Positions 1 through 7,544 are shown, numbered from the stretch's first letter. The stretch is DNA of 17,636 nucleotides from JBKPDV01 sp046728075 (GCA_046728075.1 JBKPDV010000244.1:1-17636), one strand, 5' to 3'. Translations and numbers: made by a program. The notes: generated by a model from the sequence alone, not told the origin.

Positions 1-429
1 ACGAATCGCCTCTGCTTTTTTCCCGGCCGCCACGAGGGCCTGCGCCTGGACCTCGATCGATGTTCCGAGCGCGTAGACCGCTTCGCGATTGGAGTCGTAG
101 TCGGCCGGAGTCTTCAACTTCGCCTCGGCGGCCTCGCGGGCAGCCGCGGCGTAACTCGTCGCCGCCTTCCAATCGCCCATCAGCACGGCGCCGCGCGCGA
201 CCCAGGCGAGGCCGAGCAGATAGTCCCCGTCCTCCCCTTTCTCTGTCCGGTGATACTCCAGGATGGACTCGGCGCTGGGGAGGTCGCCCGCGGAGATCTT
301 GTAACGGATCATGCGGACGTCGTCCGGCGCTGCCGGAGCAGCGGGTGCCGGGGTCGTCGATTGCTGCGCGTGGGCGGTCGAAGTCAAGACGTAGACGCAA
401 AGAAGGGCCAGGAGATTGCGGGCGCGCAT
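1..429 (-). CDS. Exported protein, N-terminal part only (possibly TlpA/thioredoxin-like)
   Basis: The reading frame is open from an ATG at 429-427 to the window edge, giving 143 codons with the C-terminus missing. A strong ribosome-binding site (GGAGG, complement of 434-438) lies four bases before the ATG and fixes the start. The first ~24 residues form a signal peptide (MRARNLLALLCVYVLTSTAHA, then QQ), followed by an Ala/Pro-rich linker. The rest is predicted helical and TPR-like, with alternating Ala, Leu and Tyr (for example DYLLGLAWVARGAVL and YAAAAREAAEAKL). From memory, this kind of N-terminal helical region precedes a TlpA-type thioredoxin domain in some acidobacterial proteins, but that domain would lie outside the window. 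Existence is well supported; the function is a guess. Confidence 0.75.
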   Translation of the reverse strand, partial: MRARNLLALLCVYVLTSTAHAQQSTTPAPAAPAAPDDVRMIRYKISAGDLPSAESILEYHRTEKGEDGDYLLGLAWVARGAVLMGDWKAATSYAAAAREAAEAKLKTPADYDSNREAVYALGTSIEVQAQALVAAGKKAEAIR

Positions 430-541
430 CGGGCCTCCTCGTTATTTCGGACAACGCAACCTCGAGGCGCCGAGCGGCATTCCCTGCTCTTTCGGCCCGG
501 CGCCGGCGGCCGGTCGACCGCCGCCTGCCTCCAGGCGAAGT

Positions 542-896
542 GCCCAGGGAGCAGAGCGAGGCGCCCATGTCCTGGTGATCCCGTGCCGTGAGAAGCCCTC
601 CCCCCCCGCCGCCGGAAGCGTTCGATGGCGGCGCACTCGTCTTCGGTCAGCCCGTCGCCGGCCTCGAGGGCGAAGAGCCACAGCTCATCGAAATCGGACC
701 GGTCGATGTCCAGAAGCACCGGATCGGATCCGGATCTCGAGACCTCTCTGTTTCGCGCACTCACGATACTCGGCTGATTGTCGACGCGGACGGACTCGAG
801 TTGTTGACGCAGGAGAGAAAGGCTGTCGATCGACCAGTTGTCGGGTTCAGCGGGCGTGGTCGTTTGAAGAAGAATTTGAAGGGGTTTGGCGTTCAT
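542..896 (-). pseudogene. Conserved hypothetical (ThuA/glutamine-amidotransferase-like?) gene, frameshifted and 3'-truncated
   Basis: The start is ATG at 896-894 with GAGGTG just upstream. The first ~98 codons are clean protein (MNAKPLQILLQTTTP, DRSDFDELWLFALEAGDG, CAAIERFRRRGG). At the run of eight C on the plus strand (600-607) the frame breaks. Removing one base restores RRRGGGLLTARDHQDMGASLCSLG, which continues what I recall of a conserved hypothetical family in which a Gly-rich turn is followed by a T-R-D-H-Q-D-x-G-x-S-L-C motif. After SLCSLG (about 542) the translation becomes low-complexity Arg-rich, so the C-terminal half is gone and the downstream signal-peptide gene begins about 110 bases later. 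The undisturbed frame would be predicted as a 170-residue protein with a meaningless tail. The family link is from memory. Confidence 0.6.
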
Positions 897-1025
897 CACG
901 GCACCTCGCCCTCTCATACGTCTCCCCCACGACGCCGGGTTTCGGCCGCGCTGCCGCCGGAGCTTCCGATCGACGCTATACGACGCGACAATGAAGAATC
1001 CGGGCCCCGGCGGCTCCCGCTCCTT

Positions 1026-1568
1026 TCAGGGTGCCTGCTGGGTCGCGGCCTCTGCCGAGACCGCGCGCTGCGCCTGACGGTTTCGAGTGAGATGAGGCAC
1101 GATGCCGAGCAGCCGCTCGACCACCGTGAGCTGCGCCCGGTGATGCATTTCGTGTTCTTTCGTGCCGAGCAGCATTTCAAAACGGCTCTTCGAGGCGCCG
1201 CCCGGCATGCGCACCTGCTCGGCCAGGAACGCCTCGGGCAGGCTCTCCACCCACTGGGACCACCGTTCGCCTTCCTTCCGCAATAATTCGACGATCTGGT
1301 CCTTTGTTCTTGCGCGCTTCTCCTCCGATTTCTTGATCAGCGTCCCGAAGTCGAAGCCCTCGAGTGAGGGGAGGCGCTCCTCCCCGTGCAGGAAACGATC
1401 GGCCTCCGACAAAGACGCGATATGAACGAGCGTTTCCGCCACGGAACGGCTGTCCGGCGTCGGCCGATAGCCGTAGTCCTTTTCCGGGATGTCTTCGGCG
1501 ATCAAGATCGTGTTCTTGCGCACCGTGCGCATGCTGTCGATCAACTGCTTGGGTCCGTAGAGATTCAT
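1026..1568 (-). CDS. DinB-family protein (putative metal- and thiol-dependent enzyme)
   Basis: 180 residues. The start at 1568 is set by AAAGGAGGA immediately upstream; an ATG ten codons earlier would have to translate through this ribosome-binding site. The DinB/YfiT four-helix-bundle pattern is visible: an N-terminal helix with RTVRKNTILIAEDIPEKDYGYRPTPDSRSVAETLVHIA (in part), His49 of the LVHIA motif, and the C-terminal KEHEMHHRAQL motif with His139 and His142/143. Together these form the usual His metal site. Family members include bacillithiol and mycothiol transferases, but most are uncharacterised. The gene lies 37 bases after the efflux outer-membrane gene on the same strand and is probably the last gene of that operon, which suggests a role in handling the exported or inducing compound. 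A Gln/Ala-rich tail of about 20 residues follows the domain. Confidence 0.88.
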   Translation of the reverse strand: MNLYGPKQLIDSMRTVRKNTILIAEDIPEKDYGYRPTPDSRSVAETLVHIASLSEADRFLHGEERLPSLEGFDFGTLIKKSEEKRARTKDQIVELLRKEGERWSQWVESLPEAFLAEQVRMPGGASKSRFEMLLGTKEHEMHHRAQLTVVERLLGIVPHLTRNRQAQRAVSAEAATQQAP

Positions 1569-1605
1569 CTTTCCTCCTTTAAGACTTTGCAGACTCATTC
1601 TTTTC

Positions 1606-3033
1606 TCAGTTCTCCATTTGAACCGAAACGTCTGGACTTCCGGAACGATTGTCGTCGAGCGACCAGCCGCCGCCGAGCGACCTGTAGAGCGCAACGAAGG
1701 CGTCGAGCCGGGCGAGCTGTGTCTGCGCGAGCGTGTTTTCGGCCGGGAAGAGCTGCTGCTCGGCGTCGAGCACCTCGACGTAACTCGAGAGCCCCGCGCG
1801 GTAACGAATGTTCGCCAACTGGACGGCCTCCTGGTAGGCAGCAACCGAACGAGCCTGCTCCTGCTCGGCCGAAGCGAGCTTCTGGTATGCGGCCAGCGCT
1901 GTCGAGACCTCACCGAAGGCGTTTGTGACCGCCGATTCGTATTGCACCTTGGCCTGTTCAAAGAGAGCCAGATTTGCGTCGTACTGGTTCTTCAAACGGC
2001 CGCCCTGAAACAGCGGCCCGGTGAGTCCGGCCGCGATCGACCAGACCTTCCCGGCCTGGAAGAGGTCCGAGAGGTCGGAGCTAACGCCGCCGAACGCGCC
2101 CGTCAGGCTGATCCTCGGGAAAAAGCCGGCCACCGCGGCGCCGACGTCAGCGTTGGCCGACACGAGCAGCTGTTCGGCCTGGCGGATATCGGGCCGCCGT
2201 TCCAGAAGCGCGGAGGGTAGACCCGGCGGCACCTCTGGAGGAAGCGCCTGCTCGGTCAGGCTGGCGCCGCGCGGAATCGGCCCGGGATTGCGGCCGAGGA
2301 GAAAACAGATCAGGTTCTCCTGCGCCACAATCTGTCGTTCCAGATCCGGGATCGTGGCCGACGCCGTCTGGAGCGCCGCCTCGGCGCGCGAGACTTCGAG
2401 CTGGGAGGCGATGCCTCCGGAGCGCTGGCGATTGAAGAGGTCGTAGGTCCCCTGGAACGCCTCGGTCGTCCGGCGCGCAATCACGAGCCGCTCGTCGAGC
2501 TCACGAAGCTCGAAGTAAGACTGGGCCACCTCGGAGACGACGGAGATCAGGACGCCCCGTCGAGCTTCTTCCTTCGATAGGTACTGCGCCAGGGCAGCCT
2601 CGGAGAGCCGCCGGATGCGGCCCCAAAGATCGATCTCCCAGGAGAGCCCGAGCCCGACGTCGTGGAGATTCTTTGGAGTCGAGCCCGGCAGGACGAACTC
2701 CGACTGGCGGCTGCGGGACCACGCTGCCTGGTACTGGAACTGCGGAAAGAACTCCGAGCGCGCGATGCCGGCGCGAGCGCGAAACTCCTCGACACGCCAT
2801 GCCGCCGTGCGGAGGTCGTAGTTGTTGCGCAACGCTTCGTCGATGAGCGCTTTCAGCGCGTCGTCGCCGAAGATGTTCCACCAGGGCCGATCCGCCAGGG
2901 AGGCCGCGGCGGATTCGCTTGCCGATGCGCCCCGAATCGCCTCCGGAACGCTGACGGCAGGCCGGTTGTAGTTCGGTCCAACGGCGCAGCCCGACAGGAG
3001 AAGTGAAATCGCGAGAAGAATTCGAATTCTCAT
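1606..3033 (-). CDS. NodT-family outer-membrane efflux lipoprotein (TolC-like)
   Basis: 475 residues, typical of RND/ABC outer-membrane factors. I take ATG 3033-3031 as the start: GAGG five bases upstream overlaps the stop codon of the adaptor gene. A GTG two codons earlier (3039) is less well placed. The N-terminus is a lipoprotein signal, MRIRILLAISLLLSGC, with Cys16 of the LSGC lipobox as acylation site, followed by the family signature AVGPNYNRP. Two OEP repeats follow, each with long helical hairpins (AEAALQTASATIPDLERQI; AEQEQARSVAAYQEAVQLA), plus the conserved GLPSALLERRPDIRQAE and GGRLKNQYDANLALFEQA segments. It should form the trimeric channel across the outer membrane, docking with the HlyD-type adaptor encoded directly upstream. 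Confidence 0.95.
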   Translation of the reverse strand: MRIRILLAISLLLSGCAVGPNYNRPAVSVPEAIRGASASESAAASLADRPWWNIFGDDALKALIDEALRNNYDLRTAAWRVEEFRARAGIARSEFFPQFQYQAAWSRSRQSEFVLPGSTPKNLHDVGLGLSWEIDLWGRIRRLSEAALAQYLSKEEARRGVLISVVSEVAQSYFELRELDERLVIARRTTEAFQGTYDLFNRQRSGGIASQLEVSRAEAALQTASATIPDLERQIVAQENLICFLLGRNPGPIPRGASLTEQALPPEVPPGLPSALLERRPDIRQAEQLLVSANADVGAAVAGFFPRISLTGAFGGVSSDLSDLFQAGKVWSIAAGLTGPLFQGGRLKNQYDANLALFEQAKVQYESAVTNAFGEVSTALAAYQKLASAEQEQARSVAAYQEAVQLANIRYRAGLSSYVEVLDAEQQLFPAENTLAQTQLARLDAFVALYRSLGGGWSLDDNRSGSPDVSVQMEN

Positions 3034-3040
3034 ATGCACC

Positions 3041-3982
3041 TCATCCGCCGGTTTTCGGCGATGTGTCGATGAAGACGTCCATCTGCTGGCCGACGTAGAG
3101 CGGAAGATCCTGGCCGTCGATTCGGTAGATCACCTGGAGCACACGCGTGTCCACGCGCTCCGTGCTGTCTCCGGTCAGGGATTTCTTCGGAACGACGAAC
3201 GGTTCGAAACGCACGAAGTGGAGCGGCGTCTTTACGCGAGCGTCGCCTCTTAGATGCGCGGTGGCGGCTGCCCCCGGCTTCACGCGCCAGGCCTCGTGCT
3301 CATCCACATCGACCCGCACGTTGAGAGGGCGCAGACCGCCAAGGAGGATGAGCGGAGTCGCCGTCACGGCGGTCGGGGCGTACTCGCCGACATGGATCTT
3401 GACCTGGAGCACCTGCGCGTCCAGCGGCGCGCGGACCGTGCTTCTCTCGATCTCGGTTTCGACGGACCGCACCTGGGCCTGCGCCGACGACGCCTGGGTC
3501 TCGGCTTCTTCGAATTGCGCTTTCGCCGTCTCCACGGCCGACCGGCGGCGTGTCGTCTCTTCGACGCTGATCGCGCGTTTGTCGGTCAGTCCTTCCGCGA
3601 AGTCGAGGCTTCGTTGCAAGTCGTCCAGATGAGCCCGCGCGACTCGAATACCGCTCTTGGCGACCGCGAGACTGCTACGGCGGACCGCCAGATCCGCGCG
3701 GAGCTGGCGCGTATCCAGCACGAAAAGAGGGTCGCCCGCCTTCACGGACTGTCCAACAGAGACGGAGACCTGGCCGACGACGCCGGCCAGAGGGGTGCCG
3801 ATGGCGATGTTTTCGCTGTTGGCCTCGATCAGGCCCACGGCCGCGACCGTCCTGGAGAAGTCCGAGACCGGCGCGGCAGCGGGGGGATTGGTGCTGTGTC
3901 GGCGCGGAGTTGTTCGGGCCACCGAGTACGCCGCCCAGAGAGCGGCGAGGATTCCGATGACCGGCAAGAGGAAACGTTTCAT
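3041..3982 (-). CDS. HlyD/DevB-type periplasmic adaptor of an ABC exporter
   Basis: 313 residues. The start ATG 3982-3980 overlaps the stop of the ABC ATPase by four bases (ATGA), with AGGAGG at a good distance upstream, so translation is probably coupled. A single N-terminal membrane anchor (about residues 4-22) is followed by a biotinyl-lipoyl half (GTPLAGVVGQVSVSVGQSV ... GDPLFVLD), a coiled-coil hairpin of about 100 residues (LAVAKSGIRVARAHLDDLQ ... AQFEEAETQASSAQAQV), the second lipoyl half (STVRAPLDAQVLQVKIHVG) and a beta-barrel domain ending in YVGQQMDVFIDT. This matches DevB-like adaptors, which link an FtsX/DevC permease to TolC. Its position between ATPase and outer-membrane channel fits a complete tripartite pump. 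The substrate cannot be told from sequence. Confidence 0.93.
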   Translation of the reverse strand: MKRFLLPVIGILAALWAAYSVARTTPRRHSTNPPAAAPVSDFSRTVAAVGLIEANSENIAIGTPLAGVVGQVSVSVGQSVKAGDPLFVLDTRQLRADLAVRRSSLAVAKSGIRVARAHLDDLQRSLDFAEGLTDKRAISVEETTRRRSAVETAKAQFEEAETQASSAQAQVRSVETEIERSTVRAPLDAQVLQVKIHVGEYAPTAVTATPLILLGGLRPLNVRVDVDEHEAWRVKPGAAATAHLRGDARVKTPLHFVRFEPFVVPKKSLTGDSTERVDTRVLQVIYRIDGQDLPLYVGQQMDVFIDTSPKTGG

Positions 3983-4734
3983 AGAGCAGCCTCCTTTTGG
4001 AATGAGTCGACCTCTCCGATGCCCTCCACGACGGACCCGTTCGGGCGAGTGACGTCCACGATTTTTCCGTCGTCCATGCGGGCGATGCTGTGAGCGTGAT
4101 GAAAGACCCGAGAATCGTGCGTCACGACGACGACCGCGCGGTCGGGTTGGACCGCGTTGGAAGCCAACAGCTCCATCACGGCCTCGCCCGTTGCGTGGTC
4201 GAGGGCCGCCGTCGGCTCGTCGCACACCACGATGCGCGGCTCATGGACGAGAGCCCGGGCGAGCGCAACGCGCTGCTGCTGCCCGCCCGAGAGCTTGGAG
4301 GGAAGAGCCTGGACGCGCTTTTCCAGCCCGAGCCGCGACAGGAGGTCCTTTGCGCGATCCAACGCCTCTTTGCGCGGGACGTCGGCGGCGAGCAGCGGAA
4401 CGGCGACATTCTCCGCCGCCGTCAGGGCCGGCAGCAGGTTGTATTGCTGGAACACGAAACCGAGGTTCTTCCGACGGAAGAGCACTCGATCCCGGTCGGC
4501 AACCCCGTCCAGGCTCTGACCGAGGACCGTCAGGTCGCCTGCGTTGCGGTCCAGCAGGCCGGCGATCACGCACAAGAGCGTCGTCTTGCCGCAGCCGCTC
4601 GGGCCGACCAGGAAAGAGAGCTCCCCGAACCGCGCCTCGAAGTCCACGCCTCGGAGCGCGTCGATCCGGGTCTCCCCTTCTCCATAGTGCTTCTGGACGT
4701 CGTGACACGAGATCGCGTGGCCGTTGGATTCCAT
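3979..4734 (-). CDS. ABC transporter ATP-binding protein (DevA/MacB-ATPase type)
   Basis: 251 residues. All nucleotide-binding motifs are intact: Walker A GPSGCGKT (44-51), Q-loop FVFQQYN (94-99), signature LSGGQQQR (148-155), Walker B IVVCDEPTAALD (168-179) and the H-loop VVVTHD with His206. The family-typical YNLLPALTAAENV sequence after the Q-loop marks the LolD/MacB/DevA group that drives FtsX-like permeases. The chosen ATG (4734) lies five bases after the permease stop. The C-terminal ~25 residues after the DGKIVDV strand extend past the usual domain end and overlap the adaptor start by four bases. It energises the permease encoded upstream and would sit on the cytoplasmic side as a dimer. 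Confidence 0.95.
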   Translation of the reverse strand: MESNGHAISCHDVQKHYGEGETRIDALRGVDFEARFGELSFLVGPSGCGKTTLLCVIAGLLDRNAGDLTVLGQSLDGVADRDRVLFRRKNLGFVFQQYNLLPALTAAENVAVPLLAADVPRKEALDRAKDLLSRLGLEKRVQALPSKLSGGQQQRVALARALVHEPRIVVCDEPTAALDHATGEAVMELLASNAVQPDRAVVVVTHDSRVFHHAHSIARMDDGKIVDVTRPNGSVVEGIGEVDSFQKEAAL

Positions 4735-4739
4735 GGCGT

Positions 4740-5879
4740 TCACCCCTGAAAGACGGCGGCCGGCTCGAGCACGAGCACGCGCCGAATACTCAAAACACTC
4801 GCCACGATGACGACGAAGAAAATGGCGGCGCCGGTGATGCCGACGCACTGCCACATCAGCACGATGTGGCGGGTGGCGAGCTTGTGGAGAGTCAGCTCGA
4901 AGAACGAGGCCGCCATGCCGGTGCCGATGGCAAATCCCAGGGCTCCGACGCTGAAGGCCTGCAGCAAAATCATTCCTGTCAGTCGCAAGTTGGTGACGCC
5001 GATGGCCTTCAACGCGCCGAACTGCTTCAAGTTGTCGACCGTGAACAGGTAGAACGTCTGGCCGGCGACGACGGTCCCGACCACGAGCGCCACGCTGATC
5101 GTGATGCCGAAGTTGACGGGGATTCCGGTGTTGCGCAGGTAGTAGCCGACGCAGTCCCACATGAACTCTCTCGTCGTTCGCGCCCGAAGGCCGGTCTGTT
5201 TTTCGATGCGGGCCGTGAGCTCCTTCGGGGTTACTCCGGGCGCCGGTCGGGCGATCAGGAAGGAGAGCTGGGTTCGTTCCCGCCCCACGAAGCCGACGGC
5301 CTCGCTGTAGCGAGTGTGCATGACCGGCAGGCTCGCGAACGGCGGTGACGCGTCGGAGATGCCGACGATCCTCACCAAGTGGTCATTCATCTCGAGCGTT
5401 CGATCGAGCCGGAGCGGCTCTTTGGGAAAGAGCAGGACGTAGCCGGCCTTGTCGATGACCACGGAGTCGGGCTCTCGAAGCCGCTCCCAAGAGCCCATCA
5501 CCATCTCCCGCGGCGCTCCGGCGAGCGTGGCGTCGTCCAGACCGATCAGGAAGGACGCCGCGAACTTCCCGGTGCTCGTCCGGGCCACGGGATTGCCCTT
5601 GAACAGTCGAACCGCCCAGCCGACGCCGGGAACCCCTCGGACCCGCGTGAGATCCGTGTCCTTGAGAGCCTTCGTCTGGTCCCAGTACTCGGTCTTCGGA
5701 TCCATGATCCAGACCTCGGCATCGGTGACGTCCAGGATCTGGCTGGCCGTCCGCCTCAGGATGTTGGCGAAGATCGAGGTCTGGTTCTCAAGCAGGAACG
5801 TGCAAAACGCGATCGCGAAGACCAGGCCGAAGTATTTGGCTCGGTCCCCCGTCAGCATGCGTAAAGCCACGAAGTTCAT
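4740..5879 (-). CDS. FtsX/DevC-type ABC transporter permease
   Basis: 379 residues, the usual length of DevC-like permeases. ATG 5879 has GGAGG seven bases upstream. Topology read from the sequence: one N-terminal transmembrane helix (about 16-32, YFGLVFAIAFCTFLL), a large periplasmic domain (about 40-250, including EVWIMDPKTEYWDQ and KGNPVARTSTGKF), then three C-terminal helices (ITISVALVVGTVVAGQTFYLF; LLQAFSVGALGFAIGTGMAA; GITGAAIFFVVIVASVL) and the conserved cytoplasmic end RVLVLEPAAVFQG. The motif LKQFGALKAIGVTN between helices 2 and 3 is the FtsX coupling element. As one half-permease it should dimerise, pairing with the ATPase and adaptor that follow. Confidence 0.94.
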   Translation of the reverse strand: MNFVALRMLTGDRAKYFGLVFAIAFCTFLLENQTSIFANILRRTASQILDVTDAEVWIMDPKTEYWDQTKALKDTDLTRVRGVPGVGWAVRLFKGNPVARTSTGKFAASFLIGLDDATLAGAPREMVMGSWERLREPDSVVIDKAGYVLLFPKEPLRLDRTLEMNDHLVRIVGISDASPPFASLPVMHTRYSEAVGFVGRERTQLSFLIARPAPGVTPKELTARIEKQTGLRARTTREFMWDCVGYYLRNTGIPVNFGITISVALVVGTVVAGQTFYLFTVDNLKQFGALKAIGVTNLRLTGMILLQAFSVGALGFAIGTGMAASFFELTLHKLATRHIVLMWQCVGITGAAIFFVVIVASVLSIRRVLVLEPAAVFQG

Positions 5880-5904
5880 AGGCGCCCTCCTGCGTTTAGA
5901 TGAT

Positions 5905-5914
5905 GATGATCATC
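5905..5914. promoter_or_regulatory. 10-bp palindrome in the tetR-permease gap (weak operator candidate)
   Basis: GATGATCATC is a perfect palindrome in the 55-base gap between the tetR stop (5935) and the permease start (5879), just upstream of the permease ribosome-binding site. It shares the GATGAT half with the larger palindrome upstream of tetR (6537-6552). It may be a second regulator contact, but a 10-bp palindrome can occur by chance. Confidence 0.2.
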
Positions 5915-5934
5915 CCATTGGGTAAAAAAATTTC

Positions 5935-6522
5935 TCACCCGCGAACCGCATCGAGATAGAACTTCTTGGCGTTCTCGAGAAACCGCCGCCTGGCGGACTC
6001 GTCAGTGAGGACTCGAGCGATCGTCAATGTGCCCGCCATTCCGGACATGAGCATTCTCGCCTTCGTTTCGCGCTCCTGGTCCGTCGCGCCAGGCATGTAC
6101 TTGGCCATCCTGCGGATGCGCTCCTTCAGGATCTTCTCGAAGGCAACCCGAGCTCGCGAGCGGGGCGGACGGCGCGCCAGCTCGGTCGCGAGGGCGGCGA
6201 CGGGGCACCCGTCGGCCGCGTTGTCGCAGTGTTCGATGTCCAGGTAAGCGTCGATGAGCGCCTGGACCTCGCCCCCCTTCGGCGCCCGCTCGACCGCCGA
6301 CGCGATCTTGCCGGAGATCCCGTTCCGATCCTCGGCGAACGCCTCGACGAGCAGGTCCTCTTTGCTAGCGAAGTGGCGATAAAAACCGCCGTGGGTCAGT
6401 TGGAGGTCCCGCATGAGATCTCCGATTGCCGCACCCTCCGTGCCGCGGCTGCGGAACCGGCGTGCGGCCGCTCGGACGATTCGCTCCCTAGTCTCTTTCT
6501 TGTGCTTGGCTGAATATCGCAT
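5935..6522 (-). CDS. TetR/AcrR-family transcriptional repressor of the efflux operon
   Basis: 195 residues from ATG 6522. An upstream in-frame TTG at 6534 is possible but would lie before the transcription start predicted from the TATAAT box. The N-terminal helix-turn-helix is classic: RERIVRAAARRFRSRG, then IGDLMRDLQLTHGGFYRHFASKEDLLVEAF. The ligand-binding half contains CDNAADGCPVAALATELAR; the GCPxAAL turn, with two nearby Cys, is common in a TetR subgroup that controls efflux or reductase genes. Whether the Cys sense electrophiles, as in NemR, is only a thought. It is the first gene of the export operon, 55 bases before the permease, so it probably represses itself and the pump together through the palindrome at its promoter. 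Confidence 0.93.
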   Translation of the reverse strand: MRYSAKHKKETRERIVRAAARRFRSRGTEGAAIGDLMRDLQLTHGGFYRHFASKEDLLVEAFAEDRNGISGKIASAVERAPKGGEVQALIDAYLDIEHCDNAADGCPVAALATELARRPPRSRARVAFEKILKERIRRMAKYMPGATDQERETKARMLMSGMAGTLTIARVLTDESARRRFLENAKKFYLDAVRG

Positions 6523-6536
6523 TGCCTGACTCAAAG

Positions 6537-6569
6537 GATTATACGTATCATCTCAAGGGCGAGTTTCAA
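6537..6569 (-). promoter_or_regulatory. tetR/efflux operon promoter with overlapping palindromic operator
   Basis: On the minus strand a perfect -10 box TATAAT (6543-6538) lies 15 bases before the tetR ATG. A TTGAAA hexamer (6569-6564) could serve as the -35, though the 20-bp spacing is long. The -10 lies within GATTATACGTATCATC (6537-6552), a palindrome with 14 of 16 positions paired around a perfect ATACGTAT core. A repressor bound there would block RNA polymerase directly, which is the usual arrangement for TetR autoregulation. The predicted transcript would have a very short leader. The site is also upstream of the divergent gene at 6629. Confidence 0.6.
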
Positions 6570-6628
6570 GAGATAGGCTGGCAAGGATGTGAGGATGACG
6601 CTAACCCCTTTGAGGCCAGGAGCTCACA

Positions 6629-6988
6629 ATGAAGAGGACGGCAAAGAGAACGACGAAGAAAGAGGAGCCGGTCGAGGCCCCGGCGAGCTTCGCGGCCATC
6701 GCGGCGGCCTTCTCCGAGGATCGAAAGGTCACCCGAGAGAAGGGGTGGGGGTCCGCCAACCTGGTTCTGAAGTGGAACAAGAAGATCTTCGCGATGCTCG
6801 TCGGTGGCGACCTCGTCGCAAAGCTTCCAAGGACAAGGGTCGATGAGCTCGTAAGACGCCGCGAGGGCCGCCGCTTTGATCCCCGCGGCGACGGAAGGCT
6901 GATGAAGGAATGGGTCGTCGTTGCGGACGGACGGGCTCCCTGGGTCGATCTCGCGAGGGAGGCCTATCGTTTCGTGAAGGAAGGCTGA
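6629..6988 (+). CDS. TfoX N-terminal-domain-like (MmcQ/YjbR-fold-like) small protein
   Basis: 119 residues. ATG 6629 is preceded by AGGAG at a normal distance. A Lys/Arg/Thr-rich N-terminus (about 15 residues) is followed by a compact alpha/beta domain: FAAIAAAFSEDRKVTREKGWGSANLVLKWNKKIFAMLVGG (in part), DLVAKLPRTRVDELVRR, FDPRGDGRLMKEWVVV, and a final helix LAREAYRFVKEG. I recognise this pattern (K.FAM, FVAKLP..RVDEL, KEW..V) from small proteins annotated as TfoX/Sxy-related or hypothetical. It is transcribed divergently from tetR and could share the palindromic control region. No catalytic residues are evident. Confidence 0.8.
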   Translation: MKRTAKRTTKKEEPVEAPASFAAIAAAFSEDRKVTREKGWGSANLVLKWNKKIFAMLVGGDLVAKLPRTRVDELVRRREGRRFDPRGDGRLMKEWVVVADGRAPWVDLAREAYRFVKEG

Positions 6989-7019
6989 CCCTGCCGCCAC
7001 AACCAGTAGGTTCCAACAG

Positions 7020-7505
7020 CTATCCCCAAACCGGGGCCGGGCGGCCGTCGAGGATCCAGACGATGTAGTCGGTTGGCGGCGGCGCTCCTCCAAGCTCGCG
7101 CAATCGCGTGGCGTTTTGCGCGCGGTGGTGCTCGCTGTGCATGACGACCTGCTGCATCGTCTCGGAGAGCCGCACAGGCCGCTGCGGCTCCGGAAACCAC
7201 GGAACCCTCAAGACCTCGTCCAGCCGTGCGGGCGCCCCCGCGGCGACGAAGTCTGACAGCTCGCGGTAATAGCTCCTCACGGTTTCGCGCAAAGTCGCCA
7301 TTGAAGCAAAGCTCTCGAGCGGTGGCGGCCAGCGAGGAGTGCCCTTCCATACCTCGAGGAAGGCGCACTGTACGGAATGGAGGTGATAGAGCCGCTTGCG
7401 TATGGCTTCGTCTTCGAGCGCGCCCGGGTGTGCCGCCAGCGCCCGCCAGTGCACCGAGTCCGCCCACTGCTGATGCGCGAAGAGATCGGCAAGTACATTC
7501 AGCAT
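7020..7505 (-). CDS. DinB-family protein, second copy type
   Basis: 161 residues starting MLNVLADLFAHQQWAD; the HQQWAD helix start is typical of DinB-like proteins. Other family marks are LYHLHSVQCAFLEVW (second helix, with His) and the late motif VVMHSEHHRAQNATRLRELGGAPPPTDYIVW, containing the His cluster and the NATRLRELGG...DYI ending typical of this subgroup. It is not a recent duplicate of the DinB gene at 1026-1568, since the sequences share little beyond fold motifs. No clear Shine-Dalgarno precedes the ATG. A short inverted repeat (CTGTC/GACAG, 7524-7538) lies upstream. It converges with the TfoX-like gene, with 31 bases between the stops, and is probably monocistronic. Confidence 0.88.
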   Translation of the reverse strand: MLNVLADLFAHQQWADSVHWRALAAHPGALEDEAIRKRLYHLHSVQCAFLEVWKGTPRWPPPLESFASMATLRETVRSYYRELSDFVAAGAPARLDEVLRVPWFPEPQRPVRLSETMQQVVMHSEHHRAQNATRLRELGGAPPPTDYIVWILDGRPAPVWG

Positions 7506-7544
7506 GACTCAGGAATCATATGGCTGTCCGTATGACAGGCCAGG

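Noticed and set aside
1000..1010. CCGGGCCCCGG downstream of the first DinB gene as an intrinsic terminator
   Set aside because: The stem is short with almost no loop and no U-tract follows on the minus strand.
60..1286. Plus-strand open frames over 60-1286
   Set aside because: Antisense to the exported-protein fragment, the ThuA-like pseudogene and the DinB gene; no domain patterns.
3254..5348. Long plus-strand open frames (3254-4093, 4191-5348)
   Set aside because: They lie antisense to the clear adaptor, ATPase and permease genes, are Arg/Pro-rich and have no recognisable domain or ribosome-binding site; GC-rich DNA gives such frames by default.
7524..7538. CTGTC/GACAG inverted repeat upstream of the second DinB gene as an operator
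   Set aside because: Only five base pairs with a five-base gap; too short to claim.
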